From Microbacterium azadirachtae (GTDB lineage: Bacteria; Actinomycetota; Actinomycetes; Actinomycetales; Microbacteriaceae), in assembly GCF_000956545.1 (NCBI RefSeq), contig NZ_JYIT01000086.1:1-64000 (forward strand): a DNA stretch of 64,000 nucleotides. Reading direction: 5' to 3'. Every line of letters starts with the position of its first letter. The stretch's first letter is position 1. The translations under genes and the position numbers were made by a program. The notes beneath the pieces are model-generated. The model was given only the letters and a program-made list of their open reading frames with translations, had not been told where the DNA came from and did no database searches. Below are positions 1-9,141 of the stretch, one piece after another.

Positions 1-1
1 C

Positions 2-424
2 GCGTACTCCGCACCCGCGGCCGCTCCGGCCGCTCCGCAGGGCTACGGACCCCCAGGGCCGTCGCAGCCCGAGCCCTCTCCGTACGGATCGGCACAGGCT
101 CCCGGAGCCCCGCAAGCCCCCGCCCCCTACGCCGTGCCCGCGCCGGTGCCGGGGAAGGGACTCGCGATCGCGGGTCTCATCCTGGCGTTCCTGTTCCCGC
201 TGCTCGGCTTGATCCTGAGCATCGTCGCCGCCGTCAAGCTGCGCAAGGCGCACGCCTCGGCGGGGCTCGCCATCGCCGGCATCATCATCGCGGCGGTGAT
301 CCTCATCGTCGAGATCGTCGCGATCGTCATCGGCGTGATGGTGTTCAGCAACATCGTCCAAATGTGCCTCGAGCTCGGCCCCGGCACCTGGCAGGTGAAC
401 GGGAGCACCTACACCTGCGGCTGA
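2..424 (+). CDS. DUF4190-type small membrane protein, 5' end cut by window
   Basis: This reading frame is open from the window edge, so the true start lies outside. The visible part begins with a Pro/Ala/Gly/Gln-rich, presumably disordered cytoplasmic stretch of about 44 residues. It is followed by GKGLAIAGLILAFLFPLLGL and a second hydrophobic segment (IAGIIIAAVILIVEIVAIVI), two membrane helices joined by a short loop containing KLRKAH. This Pro-rich plus two-helix layout is the usual DUF4190 architecture. The short C-terminus has two cysteines (MCLELG and TYTCG) and is probably outside the membrane. The function of the family is not known. It is convergent with trmD. Confidence 0.75.
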   Translation, partial: AYSAPAAAPAAPQGYGPPGPSQPEPSPYGSAQAPGAPQAPAPYAVPAPVPGKGLAIAGLILAFLFPLLGLILSIVAAVKLRKAHASAGLAIAGIIIAAVILIVEIVAIVIGVMVFSNIVQMCLELGPGTWQVNGSTYTCG

Positions 425-436
425 GCGCACAGACCG

Positions 437-463
437 GGCCGGGTGCGCTGTGCGTGCCCGGCC
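437..463 (+). terminator. Hairpin terminator after DUF4190 gene
   Basis: Perfect 7-bp arms GGCCGGG (437-443) and CCCGGCC (457-463) enclose a 13-nt loop, 13 nt after the stop codon and before the convergent trmD end. There is no U-tract, as is common in high-GC actinobacteria. Confidence 0.5.
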
Positions 464-479
464 TTCGTCGTCGGCGGGT

Positions 480-1181
480 TCAGTCCTCGCCGGCGAGCAG
501 GTCGGGACGACGCCGCCGCGTGCGTTCGACCTGCTGCTCGCGCCGCCAGGCCGCGATCGCGCCGTGGTTGCCGCTGAGCAGGATCGGCGGCACCTCCCGG
601 TCGCGCCATACGGAGGGCTTGGTATAGGAGGGGTACTCCAGCAGCCCGTCCTCGTGGGACTCCTCGACGAGGCTCTCCGGGTTGCCGACCACGCCGGGGA
701 TCAGTCGGCCGATCGCCTCGACCATCGCCATGACGGCGACCTCTCCCCCGTTGAGCACGTAGTCGCCGAGGCTGATCAGCCGCACCTCGCCGAGCTCGGC
801 CGCCTCCTCGAAGACCCGTTCGTCGATGCCCTCATAGCGTCCGCAGCCGAAGATCAGGTGCTCCCGATCCGCGAGCTCGCGCGCCGTGGACTGGTGGAAG
901 ACCTCTCCAGCGGGCGAGGGGAAGATGATGGTGGGACGCGGGCCGCCGTCCGCTCCGGCAGCGAGCTGGTCCAGTGCGAGCCCCCAGGGCTCGGGCTTCA
1001 TGACCATGCCGGCGCCGCCCCCGTACGGGGTGTCGTCGACCGTGCGGTGGCGGTCGTGCGTCCAGTCACGCAGGTCGTGGATCCGCAGATCGAGGATCCC
1101 GGTGCTCTGCGCCTTGCCGAGCAGCGACAGCGTCAGCCCGTCGAAGTACGACGGGAAGATCGAGACGACGTCAATCCGCAC
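480..1181 (-). CDS. trmD: tRNA (guanine-N1-)-methyltransferase TrmD
   Basis: Methylates G37 next to the anticodon of a subset of tRNAs using SAM, which prevents +1 frameshifting. The 233-residue protein is normal for the family. It has the SPOUT knot signatures [12 protein letters not shown] (49-60), [12 protein letters not shown] (112-123) and [11 protein letters not shown] (137-147). It also has the C-terminal catalytic stretch [13 protein letters not shown], with Asp178 at the catalytic position. It is the last gene of the rpsP-khpA-rimM-trmD operon and overlaps the end of rimM by 11 nt, so translation is probably coupled. Identification is firm. Confidence 0.97.
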   Translation of the reverse strand: MRIDVVSIFPSYFDGLTLSLLGKAQSTGILDLRIHDLRDWTHDRHRTVDDTPYGGGAGMVMKPEPWGLALDQLAAGADGGPRPTIIFPSPAGEVFHQSTARELADREHLIFGCGRYEGIDERVFEEAAELGEVRLISLGDYVLNGGEVAVMAMVEAIGRLIPGVVGNPESLVEESHEDGLLEYPSYTKPSVWRDREVPPILLSGNHGAIAAWRREQQVERTRRRRPDLLAGED

Positions 1182-1785
1182 CGGGCGCGTCCTGGTCGGC
1201 GACGTCGACGGGACCGTCCTCGTCGGCGAGCTCCTCGAAGAGCCCCGGAGGAGGCGTGACGACGATCCGGCCTGCGGCGACGTCCACGGTCGGCACGATC
1301 GCGGACACGAAAGGCACCATGATCTCGGAGGTGGCGCCGCCGGTCGAGGTCCGGACGATCAGCAGGTCCTGCGCGGGCAGATGGTCGACGCGGACCACGC
1401 GCCCGACGACGACGTCGTCGCGCACGACGTCGAGTCCGGTGAGCTGATGGTCGTACCAGGCGTCGTCCTCGGGCTCCTCGGTGTCGTCCTGGTCGATCCA
1501 GAGGATCGCCTTGACGAGGCCCTCGGCCGCGGTACGGTCCTCGACGCCGTCGAAGAAGACGACGGAGCTGCCGTTCATCACGCGGTGCTCGCGGACCGTG
1601 ATGGTCTTGCCGTGCCACGGAGATGCCTCGGGCACCTGCAACGTGAACTCGGCGCCGGGCCTGAACCGTCCGGCGGGATCATCGGTGTACAGCTCCAGCT
1701 TGAGGGCGCCCTTGAGCCCGTGCGCCTTGACGAGGCGCCCCACCCGCAGCTGGTTGCGGCCGGATGCGCGGTCGGAGACGGCCAC
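1171..1785 (-). CDS. rimM: 16S rRNA processing protein RimM
   Basis: Assembly factor for the head of the 30S subunit that binds ribosomal protein S19. The 204-residue protein has the N-terminal RimM domain ([18 protein letters not shown], residues 14-31) followed by a PRC-barrel ([12 protein letters not shown] and the segment with [12 protein letters not shown]). The C-terminus ends in an acidic Asp/Glu-rich tail. It starts 2 nt after khpA and runs 11 nt into trmD, so it is internal to the operon. The family is usually about 170-180 residues; the extra length is the acidic tail and a short acidic insert (EEPEDD). Confidence 0.96.
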   Translation of the reverse strand: MAVSDRASGRNQLRVGRLVKAHGLKGALKLELYTDDPAGRFRPGAEFTLQVPEASPWHGKTITVREHRVMNGSSVVFFDGVEDRTAAEGLVKAILWIDQDDTEEPEDDAWYDHQLTGLDVVRDDVVVGRVVRVDHLPAQDLLIVRTSTGGATSEIMVPFVSAIVPTVDVAAGRIVVTPPPGLFEELADEDGPVDVADQDAPGAD

Positions 1786-1787
1786 GC

Positions 1788-2018
1788 TCAGTCGTCCGCG
1801 ACGTCGACGCGCACGCGACGTCCGTCCGCGAGCGCGGTGATCAGCGTGCGCAGGGCCTTGGCGGTGCGGCCGCCGCGCCCGATCACGCGTCCTCGGTCGT
1901 CGGGGTGCACGTGCACCTCGAGGACCTCGCCGCGAGGCGACGAGGAGGCGGTGATGGTGACATCCTCCGGGTGATCGACGATCCCCGAGACGATGTGCTC
2001 GAGCGCGGCAGCCAGCAC
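1788..2018 (-). CDS. khpA: KH-domain RNA-binding protein KhpA
   Basis: A 76-residue single KH-domain protein (YlqC/KhpA type) between rpsP and rimM, which is the conserved position of this gene. The GxxG RNA-contact loop is GRGG at residues 47-50 (RVIGRGGRTAKALRTL). In firmicutes KhpA dimerises with KhpB and affects cell-division mRNAs; the role in actinobacteria is less defined. The start is GTG, 6 nt after the rpsP stop. The stop is 2 nt before the rimM start, so it is co-transcribed with the operon. Confidence 0.93.
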   Translation of the reverse strand: MLAAALEHIVSGIVDHPEDVTITASSSPRGEVLEVHVHPDDRGRVIGRGGRTAKALRTLITALADGRRVRVDVADD

Positions 2019-2024
2019 GACGGA

Positions 2025-2459
2025 TTACTCCGCGTCGGTCGCAGCCTCGGCTGCGTCCTCGGCGGCGGCCTCAGCGGCAGCCTCCTCGACGGGGGCCTCC
2101 GCCTTCTTCTCGGCCTTGGGCTTGATGACGGACTTCTTGGCGGTGTCCGCCTGGAAGTCGGCCTTGGCCTCGGCGACCTTGAGGGTGGACTTCGCGTCCT
2201 TGTCGCCCTTGAAGATGCCCCAGTCGCCCGTGATCTTGAGGATGGCGGCGACCTGCTCGGTCGGCTGAGCGCCGACCGACAGCCAGTACTGCGCCCGCTC
2301 GGAGTCGACCTCGATGAACGAGGGCTCCTCGGTGGGGTGGTACTTGCCGATCTCCTCGATCACACGACCATCGCGCTTGGTGCGCGAGTCGGCGACGACG
2401 ATGCGGTAGTACGGCGCGCGGATCTTGCCCAGGCGCTTGAGACGGATCTTGACAGCCAC
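2025..2459 (-). CDS. rpsP: 30S ribosomal protein S16
   Basis: Core domain residues 1-85 ([20 protein letters not shown] at the start, then [14 protein letters not shown] and [19 protein letters not shown]) match S16. The protein is 144 residues because of a Lys/Ala/Glu-rich C-terminal extension of about 55 residues, which is typical of actinobacterial S16. The start is GTG, preceded by AGGAG with good spacing. It is the first gene of rpsP-khpA-rimM-trmD. The 259 nt upstream, up to the divergent ligase gene, must hold the operon promoter, but I could not single out one clear -35/-10 pair. Confidence 0.97.
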   Translation of the reverse strand: MAVKIRLKRLGKIRAPYYRIVVADSRTKRDGRVIEEIGKYHPTEEPSFIEVDSERAQYWLSVGAQPTEQVAAILKITGDWGIFKGDKDAKSTLKVAEAKADFQADTAKKSVIKPKAEKKAEAPVEEAAAEAAAEDAAEAATDAE

Positions 2460-2718
2460 GATTCTCCTGAATGGTGTGGAAGGAAGACGAACTGATCACC
2501 AGAAGCGTGGGGTGCACACCCGGTGGAAGCTCTGCGGGTGGATCGCGGCCGGATAGAGGGTCGAGCGGCGATCCAGCTGTCCATTCTGCCAGATCCGGCC
2601 CGAACCCGCGAAACGACACCGCGTCGTGTCGATCATGTCGCGCGGCGACACGGAATGAGGGCCCCGGAGCCGGTCATGCGATCATTGGCCGACGATCTCC
2701 GTCCCGAATCGAGGTCAC

Positions 2719-3858
2719 ATGCCGATCGAGTTCACCTCCTCGCGACGCTCCACCGTGGGTCTGGAGTGGGAGCTCATGCTCGCCGATCCCGAATCCGGAG
2801 ATCTCGTCGGCCGCGCGCCCGAGCTGCTGCGCGACCTGGAGCACGCCAGTGCCGACGAGCGGCACACGGTCACGGGCGAGCTGCTGACCAACACGATCGA
2901 GGTCACCAGCGGAGTCGGAGCCACCGTCGCGGACGCCGTGGGCGACATCGCCGCCGCGATCGCCGCGGTGCGCGCGGCGACGGATCCGGCCGGCATCGAG
3001 CTGCTCTCCGCAGGCAGTCACCCGTTCGCGCAGTGGTACGACCAGCAGGTGACGGACAAGACGCGCTACCACTCGCTCATCGAGAAGACGCAGTGGTGGG
3101 GTCGCAACATGATGATCTGGGGCATCCACGTGCACGTCGGCGTGGAGGACAGGGACAAGGTGCTCCCGATCGTCGGCGCGCTGACCGCCTATCTCCCCCA
3201 TCTCCAGGCGCTCGCGGCCTCGAGCCCGTTCTGGGCCGGCGAGCGCACCGGCTACGCGTCGAATCGCGCTCTCGTCTTCCAGCAGCTCCCGACCGCCGGC
3301 CTCCCGTGGCCCCTCGCCGACTGGGCGGCCTATGAGTCGTACCTCGACGACATGGTGCGCACGGGCGTGATGACCGACGCCACCGAGGTGCGCTGGGACA
3401 TCCGGCCCGCCCCGCGCTGGGGCACGATCGAGGTGCGCGCGTGCGACGGCATGTCCACCCTGCGCGAGCTGGCGGCCGTGGCGGCGCTCACCCAGGTGCT
3501 GGTGGAGTCGTTCTCCCGCGACCTCGACGAGGGGCGCGCGCTGCCGACGCTGAGTCCGTGGTTCCATCGCGAGAACAAGTGGCGCGCCGCCCGCTACGGA
3601 CTCGACGCCGAGGTGATCGTGGCCCCCGACGGCACGCAGCGCTCCGTGCGCGCGCATCTGGCGGAGGAGCTCGAGCGTCTCGCCCCCGTCGCCGCAGACC
3701 TGCAGTGCTCCACGCAGTTCCGCGGTGTGGCCGACATCCTCGACGGAGGCGCCAGCTACGAGCGCCAGGTCTCGGTCGCCGACGCGACAGGCGGAGATCT
3801 GCACGAGGTCGTGGGTCACCTCATCCGCGAGTTCCGCTCCGGGCCCGAGACGCTCTGA
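2719..3858 (+). CDS. GCS2-family carboxylate-amine ligase (YbdK-like glutamate-cysteine ligase)
   Basis: A 379-residue protein of the glutamate-cysteine ligase type 2 superfamily, which makes an amide or peptide bond using ATP. Family marks are GLEWELMLAD near the N-terminus (14-23, acidic metal ligands), GIHVHVGV (135-142), SPFWAGERTGYASNR and the C-terminal ENKWRAARYGLDAE. It is shorter than proteobacterial GshA. Actinobacteria make mycothiol rather than glutathione, so the physiological substrate is uncertain; the annotation 'glutamate-cysteine ligase' should be read as a family name. It stands alone, divergent from rpsP and convergent with the SorC regulator. Confidence 0.88.
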   Translation: MPIEFTSSRRSTVGLEWELMLADPESGDLVGRAPELLRDLEHASADERHTVTGELLTNTIEVTSGVGATVADAVGDIAAAIAAVRAATDPAGIELLSAGSHPFAQWYDQQVTDKTRYHSLIEKTQWWGRNMMIWGIHVHVGVEDRDKVLPIVGALTAYLPHLQALAASSPFWAGERTGYASNRALVFQQLPTAGLPWPLADWAAYESYLDDMVRTGVMTDATEVRWDIRPAPRWGTIEVRACDGMSTLRELAAVAALTQVLVESFSRDLDEGRALPTLSPWFHRENKWRAARYGLDAEVIVAPDGTQRSVRAHLAEELERLAPVAADLQCSTQFRGVADILDGGASYERQVSVADATGGDLHEVVGHLIREFRSGPETL

Positions 3859-3888
3859 GGGGCCCGCGCGACGCGCGCGGCGCCTCAG
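3855..3888. terminator. Bidirectional hairpin between GCS2 ligase and SorC regulator
   Basis: Nested arms CTGAGG (3855-3860), CCGCGCG (3864-3870), CGCGCGG (3874-3880) and CCTCAG (3883-3888), with a 3-nt apex, form an almost continuous stem that includes the ligase stop codon. It is placed to end both convergent transcripts. Confidence 0.65.
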
Positions 3889-3900
3889 GAGTCCTCCGGG

Positions 3901-4863
3901 TCATCCCTCCACGAGCTGACGCGCGAGCCCCTCGTCCAGCACGACATCGGTGACGAGGCGCGCGCCGATCGCCGCACGCAGCGACGGCAGCTTCTGCGCA
4001 CCCGCGACGACGCAGAACCTCCGCGCGACCCGCCGCAGGCGATCGAGCCCCGGTCCGGTCGCCCTGGCGTTCACCGCGATGTCCTTCCAGGTGCCGTCCG
4101 CGCGGAAGAACACCGTCGCCACGTCGCCGATCGCACGGTCCTCGCGCAGGCTCCGGTAGTCCTCCCTGCCGAGGTAGCCGCCGACGTACACGCGGCTGGG
4201 CACCTCGGCGCTGGGCGATCCGACGCTGAACACGGCGAGGTCCATCTTCGCCTGCAGGTCCAGCACGCGCAGGGTGCTGCGCTCCCGCCACATCGCCTCG
4301 CGGGTGCGGGGGTCGTCGAAGAACGCCGGCACGGGGAACTGCTGCACCTGCGCGCCGAACGCGGATCCGAAGCGCTGCAGGATCTCGCTCGAGTACTCCA
4401 CACCGCTCGTGAGCGTGTTGCCCGCGCCGTTCAGCTGCACGATGGTCGTGCCGCGCGTCTCCTTCTGACCGAGCTCACGGCTGACCGCGCTGATGGTGGA
4501 TCCCCACGCGAGTCCGACCACCATGTTCGAGTCGATGACCTGAGTCAGCAGACGGCCGGCGGTCAGCGCCACCCGCTCGAGGCGCTCCACCTCGGTGACG
4601 CTCTCCGGCATCGGCACGACGTGCGCGGTGACCTGCAGGCGATCGTGCAGCTGCTGCTCGAGCTCTCCCGCATGCTCGAGCGGCGAGTTGATCCGGATGT
4701 CGACGAGGCCCACCTCGCGGGCGTAGCTGAGCAGGCGCGAGACCGACGATCGCGAGGTCCCGAGCTCCTCGGCGATGACATCCATGGTCTTGTCCTGCAG
4801 GTAGTACAGGCGCGCCGCGGTGAGGGCCGCCGCCGCCTTGGACTGGCGCTTCCGTTCAGACAT
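3901..4863 (-). CDS. SorC/DeoR-type sugar-binding transcriptional regulator
   Basis: A 320-residue regulator with an N-terminal helix-turn-helix (residues about 25-48, DKTMDVIAEELGTSRSSVSR). It is followed by a SorC-type sugar-phosphate-binding domain (VVGLAWGSTISAVSREL, VQLNGAGNT, LAVFSVGSPS, RVYVGGYL, GARLVTDVVLDEGLARQLV). The start is the ATG at 4863, preceded by GAAGGG; the open frame extends further upstream but has no better start. It is divergent from glpD-glpF-glpK, so it probably controls the glycerol genes, with glycerol-3-phosphate or a related phosphate as likely ligand (inference). Classical glp operons elsewhere use DeoR-type GlpR or antitermination, so a SorC-type controller is a variation. 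Confidence 0.85.
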   Translation of the reverse strand: MSERKRQSKAAAALTAARLYYLQDKTMDVIAEELGTSRSSVSRLLSYAREVGLVDIRINSPLEHAGELEQQLHDRLQVTAHVVPMPESVTEVERLERVALTAGRLLTQVIDSNMVVGLAWGSTISAVSRELGQKETRGTTIVQLNGAGNTLTSGVEYSSEILQRFGSAFGAQVQQFPVPAFFDDPRTREAMWRERSTLRVLDLQAKMDLAVFSVGSPSAEVPSRVYVGGYLGREDYRSLREDRAIGDVATVFFRADGTWKDIAVNARATGPGLDRLRRVARRFCVVAGAQKLPSLRAAIGARLVTDVVLDEGLARQLVEG

Positions 4864-4897
4864 TTCCGGCCCTTCGCGTAGTGATCCGACCGATTCT

Positions 4898-4911
4898 TGC
4901 ACATTCGTGCA
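4898..4911. promoter_or_regulatory. Palindromic operator candidate in regulator-glpD intergenic region
   Basis: TGCACATTCGTGCA is an inverted repeat with 5-bp arms (TGCAC/GTGCA) around ATTC. It lies 35 nt from the regulator start and 58 nt from glpD. It is the only clear palindrome in this 105-bp divergent gap, so it is the best candidate binding site for the SorC-type regulator. A TTGACC element at 4918-4923 lies just beside it on the glpD side. Confidence 0.5.
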
Positions 4912-4968
4912 GCTTGCTTGACCATAAGGGCGCCTGGGGGAAAGCTGTGAGAAATCGGGAAGGAGACG

Positions 4969-6681
4969 ATGATGACCGACCACATCCACAACGCCGAGGA
5001 ACGCCCCGAGGTGACCGAGGTCCGCGAGGCCGGACGCACCACGGTGCTGGTGATCGGCGGAGGGATCAACGGCATCTCCACCTTCCGGGATCTCGCCCTG
5101 CAGGGCGTCGACGTCGTGCTGGTCGAGCGCGGAGACTTCGCCTCCGGCGCCTCGTCGGCGTCGAGCCACATGATCCACGGCGGCATCCGCTACCTGGAGA
5201 ACGGCGAGTTCCGCCTGGTCAAGGAGTCAGTCACCGAGCGCAACGGCCTGATCAAGATCGCGCCCCACTACGTCAAGCCGCTGCAGACCACCATCCCGAT
5301 CTACTCGACGTTCTCGGGGATCCTCTCCGCGCCGCTGCGCTTCCTGACGCACAAGTCGGGCAAGCCGCAGGAGCGCGGTGCGTTCCTCATCAAGATGGGC
5401 CTCACCATCTACGACACCTTCTCCCGTGACGGCGGAACGGTGCCGCGGCACAAGTTCCTCGGACGCAAGAAGTCGCTCGCCGAGCTGCCCGCGATGGATC
5501 CGAAGATCAAGTACACGGCGACGTACTACGACGCGTCGATGCACGACCCGGAGCGCCTCGCCCTCGACGTCCTCCAGGACGGGCGCGCGGCCCACCCTGG
5601 CGCGCGGGCGCTCAACTACGTCGAGGCGATCGGCCACGACGGCGACGCCGTGCTGGTGCGCGACCGCGAGAGCGGCACCGAGTTCTCCATCGCCGCCGAC
5701 GTCGTCGTGAACACGTCCGGCCCGTGGACCGACCTCACCAACGAGGCCATGGGCGAGCTGACGCGGTTCATGGGCGGGACCAAGGGGTCGCACATCGTGC
5801 TGGACAACCCGGAGCTGCTCGCCGCGACCCGCGGCCGCGAGATCTTCTTCGAGCACTCCGACGGGCGCATCGTGCTGATCTACCCGCTCAAGGGCAAGGT
5901 CATGGTCGGCACGACCGACATCGACGCGGATCCGCGCGAGGTGCCGCTGTGCACCGAGGAGGAGGTCGACTACTTCTTCGACCTCGTCCACCACGTCTTC
6001 CCGGCCATCGACGTGAACCGCGACCAGATCGTCTACCGCTTCAGCGGCATCCGTCCGCTCCCCCGCCACGAGGACACCGCCCCGGGCTTCGTCTCGCGCG
6101 ACTACCGCGTCGAGGTGGACAACAGCCGCGCCGTCCCGCACCTCAGCCTGGTGGGCGGCAAGTGGACGACGTTCCGCGCCCTCGGCGAGTCGCTGTCGGA
6201 CAAGATCCTGGAACTGCTCGGCCGCACCCGTGTCGTCTCGACGCTCGGCCGCGCGATCGGCGGCGGCAAGGGGTACCCCCAGGGCGACGCCGCCCGCGCC
6301 GCCTGGATCTCGCAGAACCTGCCCGGCGCCGGCGATCGCGCCGAGGCGCTGCTCAAGCGCTACGGCACCCGCGCCGCCGACGTGTGGCAGTACGTCGAGC
6401 AGGGTCCGGACGCGCCTCTGGCGGGCGGTCAGCTGTCCACCCGGGAGCTCGAGTGGATGGTGCAGAACGAGCTGATCGTGCGCCTCGAGGACGTCATCCT
6501 GCGCCGCACCAGCCTCGCGTTCACGGGCGACGTCACCGAGGACATCCTCGAAGAGGTCGCCGAGGCGCTGGCCCCGCTCAAGGGCTGGGACCGCGCGCGG
6601 ACCGCCCGTGAGGTCGAGCTCACCCGCGATCTGCTCAACACCCGCCACGGATTGTCCCTCAGCGCCCGCACCCACGGGTAA
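4969..6681 (+). CDS. glpD: Aerobic glycerol-3-phosphate dehydrogenase
   Basis: FAD-dependent, membrane-associated enzyme oxidising sn-glycerol-3-phosphate to dihydroxyacetone phosphate and passing electrons to quinone. The 570-residue protein has a Rossmann FAD-binding motif (VLVIGGGINGIS, 26-37), the GlpD signature SSHMIHGGIRYLENGEFRLV, a substrate-domain stretch KVMVGTTDIDADP and the C-terminal DAO-C domain. Two start codons are adjacent: ATG 4969 and ATG 4972. AGGAG at 4961-4965 is 3 nt from the first and 6 nt from the second, so 4972 may be the used one. It is first in a glpD-glpF-glpK cluster under the divergent regulator. Confidence 0.96.
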   Translation: MMTDHIHNAEERPEVTEVREAGRTTVLVIGGGINGISTFRDLALQGVDVVLVERGDFASGASSASSHMIHGGIRYLENGEFRLVKESVTERNGLIKIAPHYVKPLQTTIPIYSTFSGILSAPLRFLTHKSGKPQERGAFLIKMGLTIYDTFSRDGGTVPRHKFLGRKKSLAELPAMDPKIKYTATYYDASMHDPERLALDVLQDGRAAHPGARALNYVEAIGHDGDAVLVRDRESGTEFSIAADVVVNTSGPWTDLTNEAMGELTRFMGGTKGSHIVLDNPELLAATRGREIFFEHSDGRIVLIYPLKGKVMVGTTDIDADPREVPLCTEEEVDYFFDLVHHVFPAIDVNRDQIVYRFSGIRPLPRHEDTAPGFVSRDYRVEVDNSRAVPHLSLVGGKWTTFRALGESLSDKILELLGRTRVVSTLGRAIGGGKGYPQGDAARAAWISQNLPGAGDRAEALLKRYGTRAADVWQYVEQGPDAPLAGGQLSTRELEWMVQNELIVRLEDVILRRTSLAFTGDVTEDILEEVAEALAPLKGWDRARTAREVELTRDLLNTRHGLSLSARTHG

Positions 6682-6768
6682 CGAGGTTCCCCCGCCGCCC
6701 TCATCGGCGTCCATCTCGAACACCGCATCGGCAGAGGGGCCGGTGCTCTGCGAAAGGTCAATGGAGAC

Positions 6769-7524
6769 ATGACTGAACCGAATCTCGGACTGTACTTCCT
6801 GTCCGAACTCGTCGGAACGGCGATGCTGCTGCTGCTCGGCTGCGGCGTCGTCGCGAACGTCGCCCTCGCCAAGAACAAGGGCAATGGCGGCGGATTCCTG
6901 ATGGTCAACTGGGGATGGGGCCTGGCGGTCTTCGCCGGTGTGCTCGTCTCGGCGTGCTCGGGTGCGATCCTGAACCCGGCTGTCGGAATCGGCCTGCTGG
7001 TCGCCGGCAAGATCACCTTCACGATGTTCCTCGTCGCCACCGGGGCTGAGCTCCTCGGCGCCATCATCGGCGCCGTGCTGTGCTGGCTCGCGTACAAGCA
7101 GCACTTCGACGAGGAGCCCGACCCGGCCAACAAGCTCGGCGTCTTCTCGACCGGCCCGGCGATCCGCTCCTACGGCTGGAACCTCGTCACGGAGATCATC
7201 GGCACCTTCGTCCTCGTCTTCGTGATCTTCGCGTTCGCGGACTACGGCGACGTCAAGGTCGGCACGCCCGGGGGTCTCGGCCCGCTCACGGCGCTTCCGG
7301 TCGCCCTCCTCGTGGTCGCGATCGGCGCCTCCCTCGGTGGCCCGACCGGCTACGCGATCAACCCCGCCCGTGACCTCGGCCCGCGCATCGCGCACGCGAT
7401 CCTGCCGATCAAGGGCAAGGGCTCGAGCGACTGGGCGTACTCCTGGGTGCCCGTCGTCGGCCCGCTCATCGGCGGTGTCCTCGCCGCGCTCCTCGCCCCG
7501 GTGCTGCTGCACCTCGTGAAGTAA
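6769..7524 (+). CDS. glpF: Glycerol uptake facilitator (aquaglyceroporin)
   Basis: A 251-residue MIP channel with six predicted membrane helices and two half-helices. The NPA boxes are at 69-71 (SGAILNPAVGI) and in the second repeat GYAINPARDLGPRI. The second contains the selectivity-filter Arg and the Asp after it that marks glyceroporins as opposed to water channels. The first box reads SGAILNPAV where E. coli GlpF has SGAHLNPAV, so the pore-lining His is replaced by Ile. The start is ATG, preceded by TGGAG. It is 87 nt after glpD and 29 nt before glpK, so it acts with them in glycerol uptake, phosphorylation and oxidation. Confidence 0.95.
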   Translation: MTEPNLGLYFLSELVGTAMLLLLGCGVVANVALAKNKGNGGGFLMVNWGWGLAVFAGVLVSACSGAILNPAVGIGLLVAGKITFTMFLVATGAELLGAIIGAVLCWLAYKQHFDEEPDPANKLGVFSTGPAIRSYGWNLVTEIIGTFVLVFVIFAFADYGDVKVGTPGGLGPLTALPVALLVVAIGASLGGPTGYAINPARDLGPRIAHAILPIKGKGSSDWAYSWVPVVGPLIGGVLAALLAPVLLHLVK

Positions 7525-7553
7525 CCCGACCCTGATTCAAAGGAGAACAGCAC

Positions 7554-9068
7554 ATGGCTGACTACGTCATCGCCATCGACCAGGGCACGACCTCGAGCCG
7601 CGCCATCATCTTCGACCGCAAGGGCAGCATCATCGCCACCGGCCAGAAGGAGCACGAGCAGATCCTGCCGCAGGCCGGCTGGGTCGAGCACGACGCTTCG
7701 GAGATCTGGGCCAACGTCCAGGAGGTCATCGGTCTCGCCCTCACCCGCGCGCACCTGACCCGCCACGACATCGCGGCGGTCGGCATCACCAACCAGCGCG
7801 AGACCGCCGTGGTCTGGGACAAGACGACCGGCAAGCCGGTGTACAACGCCATCGTGTGGCAGGACACGCGCACGCAGCCCATCGTCGACCGCCTCGCGGC
7901 GGACGGCGGCGTCGAGCGGTTCAAGCCGGTCGTCGGTCTGCCCCTGGCGACCTACTTCTCGGGCACCAAGATCGCCTGGATCCTGGAGAACGTCGAGGGC
8001 GCGCGCGAGAAGGCCGAGGCGGGAGACCTGCTCTTCGGCACGACCGACTGCTGGGTCCTGTGGAACCTCACCGGCGGCGTGAACGGCGGCGTGCACGCGA
8101 CGGACGTCACCAACGCCTCGCGGACCATGTTCATGGACCTCGAGACGCTGCAGTGGCGCGACGACATCCTCGAGGCGTTCGGCGTGCCGAAGTCGATGAT
8201 GCCGTCGATCCGCTCCTCCTCCGAGGTGTACGGCGCGGCGGAGGACTCCTCGCTGCTGCGCGAGACCCCGATCGCCGGCATCCTCGGCGACCAGCAGGCG
8301 GCCACGTTCGGCCAGGCGGCGTTCAACACCGGCGAGAGCAAGAACACCTACGGCACGGGCTGCTTCCTGATCTTCAACACGGGCGAGGAGATCGTCCACT
8401 CGAAGAACGGTCTTCTCACCACCGTGGGCTACAAGCTCGGCGACGGTCCGACGCACTACGCGCTCGAGGGCTCCATCGCCGTCACGGGATCCCTGATCCA
8501 GTGGCTGCGCGACCAGCTCGGCATCATCGACTCGGCCCCGCAGGTCGAGGAGCTGGCCGACAAGGTCGAGGACAACGGCGGCGTGTACATCGTCCCGGCG
8601 TTCTCGGGCCTGTTCGCGCCGTACTGGCGTCCCGACGCCCGCGGCGCCATCGTCGGTCTGACGCGCTATGCGAACAAGAACCACATCGCCCGCGCGGCGC
8701 TCGAGGCCGTCGCCTTCCAGACGCGCGACGTGCTCGACGCGGTCAACGCCGACGCCGGCGTGGACCTCACCGAGCTCAAGGTCGACGGCGGCATGGTCGC
8801 GAACGACGCGCTCATGCAGTTCCAGGCCGACGTTCTCGGCGTGCCGGTCGTGCGCCCCGTGGTCGCCGAGACCACGGCGCTGGGAGCGGCCTACGCCGCC
8901 GGCCTCGCCGTCGGGTTCTGGACGGGTCTGGACGACCTGTCCGCGAACTGGCAGGAGGACCGCCGCTGGGAGCCGACCATGGACGCCTCGGAGCGCGATC
9001 GCCAGCTGCGCCTGTGGCACAAGGCCGTCACGAAGTCGATGGACTGGGTGGACGAGGACGTCAAGTAA
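7554..9068 (+). CDS. glpK: Glycerol kinase
   Basis: FGGY-family kinase that phosphorylates glycerol to sn-glycerol-3-phosphate with ATP and so traps glycerol entering through GlpF. The 504-residue length is standard. Motifs are [13 protein letters not shown] (9-21) for ATP binding, [13 protein letters not shown], the substrate region [16 protein letters not shown], the FGGY signature [14 protein letters not shown] and the C-terminal [23 protein letters not shown] lies 12 nt before the ATG. It is the last gene of the glp cluster, closed by a strong hairpin. Confidence 0.98.
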   Translation: MADYVIAIDQGTTSSRAIIFDRKGSIIATGQKEHEQILPQAGWVEHDASEIWANVQEVIGLALTRAHLTRHDIAAVGITNQRETAVVWDKTTGKPVYNAIVWQDTRTQPIVDRLAADGGVERFKPVVGLPLATYFSGTKIAWILENVEGAREKAEAGDLLFGTTDCWVLWNLTGGVNGGVHATDVTNASRTMFMDLETLQWRDDILEAFGVPKSMMPSIRSSSEVYGAAEDSSLLRETPIAGILGDQQAATFGQAAFNTGESKNTYGTGCFLIFNTGEEIVHSKNGLLTTVGYKLGDGPTHYALEGSIAVTGSLIQWLRDQLGIIDSAPQVEELADKVEDNGGVYIVPAFSGLFAPYWRPDARGAIVGLTRYANKNHIARAALEAVAFQTRDVLDAVNADAGVDLTELKVDGGMVANDALMQFQADVLGVPVVRPVVAETTALGAAYAAGLAVGFWTGLDDLSANWQEDRRWEPTMDASERDRQLRLWHKAVTKSMDWVDEDVK

Positions 9069-9083
9069 GCACGCTCTCCGACA

Positions 9084-9123
9084 AGAGGCCCCAGGCCCCG
9101 CTCCGGCGGGACCTGGGGCCTCT
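9084..9123. terminator. Strong bidirectional terminator between glpK and GH85 gene
   Basis: Perfect 12-bp arms AGAGGCCCCAGG (9084-9095) and CCTGGGGCCTCT (9112-9123), plus an inner CCCGC/GCGGG stem (9097-9101, 9106-9110) with a 4-nt loop, then TCTCCCCTCT. It lies between convergent genes and is one of the longest stems in the window. Confidence 0.85.
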
Positions 9124-9141
9124 CCCCTCTGATCCTCGGGT

